Shown piece by piece: positions 61,134-64,000 of a stretch of DNA of 64,000 bases. Below the pieces are notes generated by a model. It was not told the origin of the DNA and ran no database searches. It saw only the letters and a program-made list of their open reading frames with translations. Position numbers and translations under genes: made by a program. The stretch is from positions 69,502,001 through 69,566,000 of the forward strand of contig JBITNC010000001.1 in the NCBI GenBank assembly GCA_050084985.1. Reading direction: 5' to 3'. Position 1 is the first letter of the stretch. Each line of letters begins with the position of its first letter. Source of the stretch: Nageia nagi (Eukaryota; Pinophyta).

Positions 61134-62329
61134 TGTGATGTCCCCCTTAAATATGTAATGGGACCTGTTGGGTCATCTTGTATTATATTTACTTAGTGAG
61201 TTTTCATGTAACTCATTGTAACTTAAGATAGGAATAATAATGGGTATTGTGAACCCCGTTGTGAGCCCCAAGTGGGACATCTCCCTCTAGTAGAATAGGT
61301 TTGTGTGATGTGTGGAGATCCTAAATTATGGGAATCTTAAGATATATTGATACATTTATGGATTGGATGGATACTATCATGCTTGCACAATATTAGGAAG
61401 GGTCCCACATCCCCACATTGGTACTTGAGCACTACAGGATCCCTATGTTGGCACATTGGGCCATTATGACCCCCATGTTGACATGGTTGACCTCTTTGAC
61501 ACCAATGTTGGATTAGATGGGCCTGGGATGATTTCGAGGTGAGATTCGAACATGATGTAAAGTATAAATAAACATGAGGCCTTTGTTGGTAATTACATTT
61601 GATTATTATACACTTTATATTAGACCTTCGAGAAATAAGTCTCAGCGATGCTAAGCAACTCTTCATAGGTAGAGTGTCTAGAGGGTAGGTAAGCATTGGG
61701 ATCTTGATTATCTATGGCTTTGGTGGAGCACCAAGCCCTTTTGATGGCATTTCGAGGATACACTTCTTCCTTCATTGGATATCTAGTGTTTGAGGAGGGC
61801 TCCTTCAGTGGAGAGGATTCAGAGTCTAAGGGAGTGTGTCTATCCCATGGTTTGATAGAATATCAATGAGGGTTTCACATTATTATGCCCTAGTTGGCTC
61901 CTTGGAGGCCAACGTCTAGTTGTAGGAGCTAGGGTTTATATTGCTATTCATCTCATACCATAATACAGGTTGTTGGGCATTAGATCTCGATGTTGTATTA
62001 TTCATATTGTGTGTGGGGCATCATTGAGCATCATTATTCCATAATTATGCACACATGGTGTTTGTAGCATTTGTTTATGTTGATTTTTTGTATTATGTCC
62101 ATCATGGATGTTGTAGAGTTGTGTTTTCATCATTGTAAGCATTTTTTGGGTGTTTAGTGTGATTGGAAGCCTTAGGGGGTTAACATTAGGCTTGTGGTAT
62201 TATTTGGTGCCCTAGAGACCCATCATTGGTATTGTGAATGCATTATTGAGGGTGTTGGAAACCCTAGTTTGTGCATTTGATTATTGAGTTTACTAATATT
62301 TGATTTGAGGCTCATTTTGGATCCTCACA
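61134..62329 (+). mobile_element. solo LTR with TGTGATGTCCCCC start
   Basis: It starts TGTGATGTCCCCC and ends TTGGATCCTCACA. A perfect 5-bp direct repeat TCAAG lies at 61129-61133 and 62330-62334. It is 1196 bp with a TATA-like AGTATAAATAAAC at 61561-61573 and no coding region. A run of degenerate ~30-bp units (CCC(C)A-TGTTGG-ACA, 61405-61515) lies in the U3 part. TGTGATGTCCCC starts are typical of gypsy-type LTRs in plants. It lies 26 bp left of the CACTA element. Confidence 0.85.
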
Positions 62330-62647
62330 TCAAGGATGCCCTAGTTAAGAGGCCATTGAGCACCACTAGGAAAAGGCTTATTTGCGTCACAAAAATATTT
62401 TTAAATACACCAATGCAAATTACATCAAAATGCTTCACCTTACATCGAATTTTTTTTTTCACATTTTTGACATGAATTTTGATGCAAAAAGTGACATAAA
62501 TTTTGATACAAAGTTTGCATCGCATTTCATTAACAAAAATTAAAATGCATTTAACTTGTTGATCGATCCATTAATCGATAATCACATTCACTTTGTCTTC
62601 CATCTATACCAAAAGTGATTACTCAATAGTTAAATACCCTCTTCGAA

Positions 62648-62660
62648 CTATATATATATA
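62648..62660 (+). promoter_or_regulatory. TATA-like run inside the CACTA element
   Basis: CTATATATATATA, about 110 bp before an ATG at 62771. It may be the remains of a promoter for the captured or internal Lys-rich frame. Low information on its own. Confidence 0.25.
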
Positions 62661-62770
62661 TCAACAAACCCTCCTCACAATCCTCATATTTCACAAGCTT
62701 CAACTAATTTATTTTCTTAGGTATTCACTTTGTATTTTAATTCCTTAGATTTCATATTTCGATCGTAGCC

Positions 62771-62960
62771 ATGATACCCAAGGCAAAGAAGAAGCCCATA
62801 GAGTAGAAGCCCACAAAGAATAAACCAGTGGTAGAGAAATCTCTGGTTACAAAAAAGAAAACTTCTTTGAAGGCCAATAAGAAATTTCCCAAAGAAGCAA
62901 GCAACAAGAAATGGATAATAACATCAAAATCTTTATTGTATTATTTGGAAAAAATATATC
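62771..62960 (+). pseudogene. Lys-rich frame remnant inside the CACTA element
   Basis: ATG at 62771 opens MIPKAKKKPIE, then a stop (TAG, 62804-62806). The same frame continues as KPTKNKPVVEKSLVTKKK. A basic N-terminus behind a TATA-like run suggests the 5' end of a former gene (transposase-associated or captured host sequence). Not identified. Confidence 0.3.
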
Positions 62961-63382
62961 TAATAAATTCATGTTTTTAAAACCTAAACCACTAACCCCA
63001 TTCCTAAATTGGTTCAATGAACCAATGTCATTGCTTAAAGACCTATTAGATAAGGAACTCTAATATATAGAGCAAATCACATAAGTGGATAAAAAATGAG
63101 TGATTATTTTAATAAAATGATTTACCTTATAAAGTCGTAACTTTTGATCTGAATATCATTTTGAACCTATTTTTTCAGTTGCACAATATCAAAAGATCTA
63201 CAAATCTGTAATATCTTCTTGCAAAAATTGATGTAAAATATGACATAAAAACTAACAATCTGATGCAAATATGATGCAAAAATTGTTGAGTCAATTACAT
63301 CGATTTTTGGTGAAAAACATAAAAAATACACTTCATTTAGACACAAAAAATGATGCAAATAGGGGATTTTCTAGTAGTGGAG

Positions 63383-64000
63383 GGTACATTAAAATTGATG
63401 AGCACTTACTATAATATGATTTTATTACGAGTTCTTATGATCATATACTCCACCTTTAATAATATGAGGGGCAAGGATATTTTCACTATAGTAGTACATG
63501 TTGATGATTTGGTCATTAAGGGAGTACTAAGGAGTTGATCCTATATTGTAAGGATGATCACTCAAAAAAATATTTTACATGATTGATCTTGGTTTACTTA
63601 ATTATTATATTGGATTGTAGATTTACTACATTTATGAGGATTGGTTGGGTAGAATGTGGGCATCCATCTTTGTGAGATTTATTGAAATTTTTAATTATTT
63701 TTATTTCATGTTATTGGTTGAAATAAATAACATCAATTATTCAAAGGAATATTGTGTTTTATAGAGGATTATTTTATTAGAGGGTTAATTTACCTTTCAT
63801 ATACCAAGTCAGATATTTATTATGTTGTTATTTATCTTTATAGGTTTATGCATGAACCTAAGAAAGCTCATTGGATAACAACTAAACGTGTGTTGAGATA
63901 TATTCGTAGTATTGATAACTATTATATCTTGGAGTACATGAATAATGATAAATTCTTTTTGAATAGGTACATAGATGCAAGTTATGGAGGATCCTTGGAT
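63383..64000 (+). pseudogene. Ty1/copia element 3, RT and RNase H fragment, cut by window end
   Basis: 63470-63540 encodes DIFTIVVHVDDLVIKG, the YVDD active-site region with His for Tyr. After a decayed stretch, about 63785-63990 gives LIYLSYTKSDIYYVVIYLYR, HEPKKAHWITTKRVLRYIR and RYIDASYGGSLD, the RT connection and RNase H start of copia pol. Many stops in between. It continues beyond the window. The CACTA element lies at its left edge, so the CACTA may have inserted into it. Confidence 0.75.

Larger units (their letters stand above)
62361..63379. mobile_element. non-autonomous CACTA (En/Spm-type) transposon
   Basis: The ends are CACCACTAGGAAAAGGC on the left and CACTACTAGAAAATCCCC (minus strand) on the right, with a 3-bp target duplication GAG at 62358-62360 and 63380-63382. 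CACTA ends and 3-bp duplications define the superfamily. Subterminal regions are rich in TTTGCATCA/TGATGCAAA and ATTTGCGTCA motifs in both orientations (62385-62530 and 63200-63360), the usual transposase-binding repeats. 1019 bp with no transposase. Confidence 0.85.

Overview
The window comes from a large, repeat-rich plant nuclear genome. Only one ordinary protein-coding gene is visible, and its eleven short exons are spread over 48 kb. Everything between them is old, mutated, nested transposable-element DNA. Introns of up to about 24 kb made of decayed copia, gypsy, LINE, hAT and CACTA elements suggest a gymnosperm such as a conifer. No single sequence here names the species, so that is inference.

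The gene runs on the minus strand from an ATG at 58112 down to 9924 and continues past the left edge. It encodes a plant ERGIC3/Erv46-type cargo receptor of early secretory vesicles. The 333 visible codons have no stop or frameshift, every intron has GT-AG ends, and only the last ~55 residues (second membrane segment and tail) are missing. A telo-box lies about 210 bp upstream of the start.

Layout, left to right. 1-2741: repeat DNA with a hAT-like remnant. 2747-9685: a decayed Ty1/copia element with both LTRs; it carries a 1.5 kb retroposed insert flanked by a 17-bp target duplication and a 160-bp tandem duplication that looks like an assembly error. 9924-10910: exons 11 to 7. Intron 6: solo LTRs at 12792-15553 and 16405-17548. 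Intron 5: a half-kilobase tandem duplication. Intron 4: a fold-back MITE and a 1 kb retroposed insert. Intron 3: a solo LTR (27196-29809) with a hAT element nested in it, and two copies of a Gln/Trp-rich remnant. Intron 2 (23.9 kb): gypsy gag, part of an LTR, a jockey-like LINE, a second copia element carrying a solo LTR, a plant L1-type LINE carrying a small hAT-like MITE, and a retroposon carrying another solo LTR. Beyond the gene start: a 25-bp minisatellite, a PPR pseudogene, a solo LTR (61134-62329), a CACTA element (62361-63379) and a third copia fragment cut by the window end.

The most unusual structure is an LTR family present as three solo LTRs with perfect 5-bp target duplications (12792-15553, 41304-44169, 50728-53163), plus a partial copy (34330-35337). 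Each complete copy carries 7 to 11 dispersed palindromes built on the core AAAGACAAAATCTTGTCTTT. The outer arms differ between palindromes but stay self-complementary within each one.
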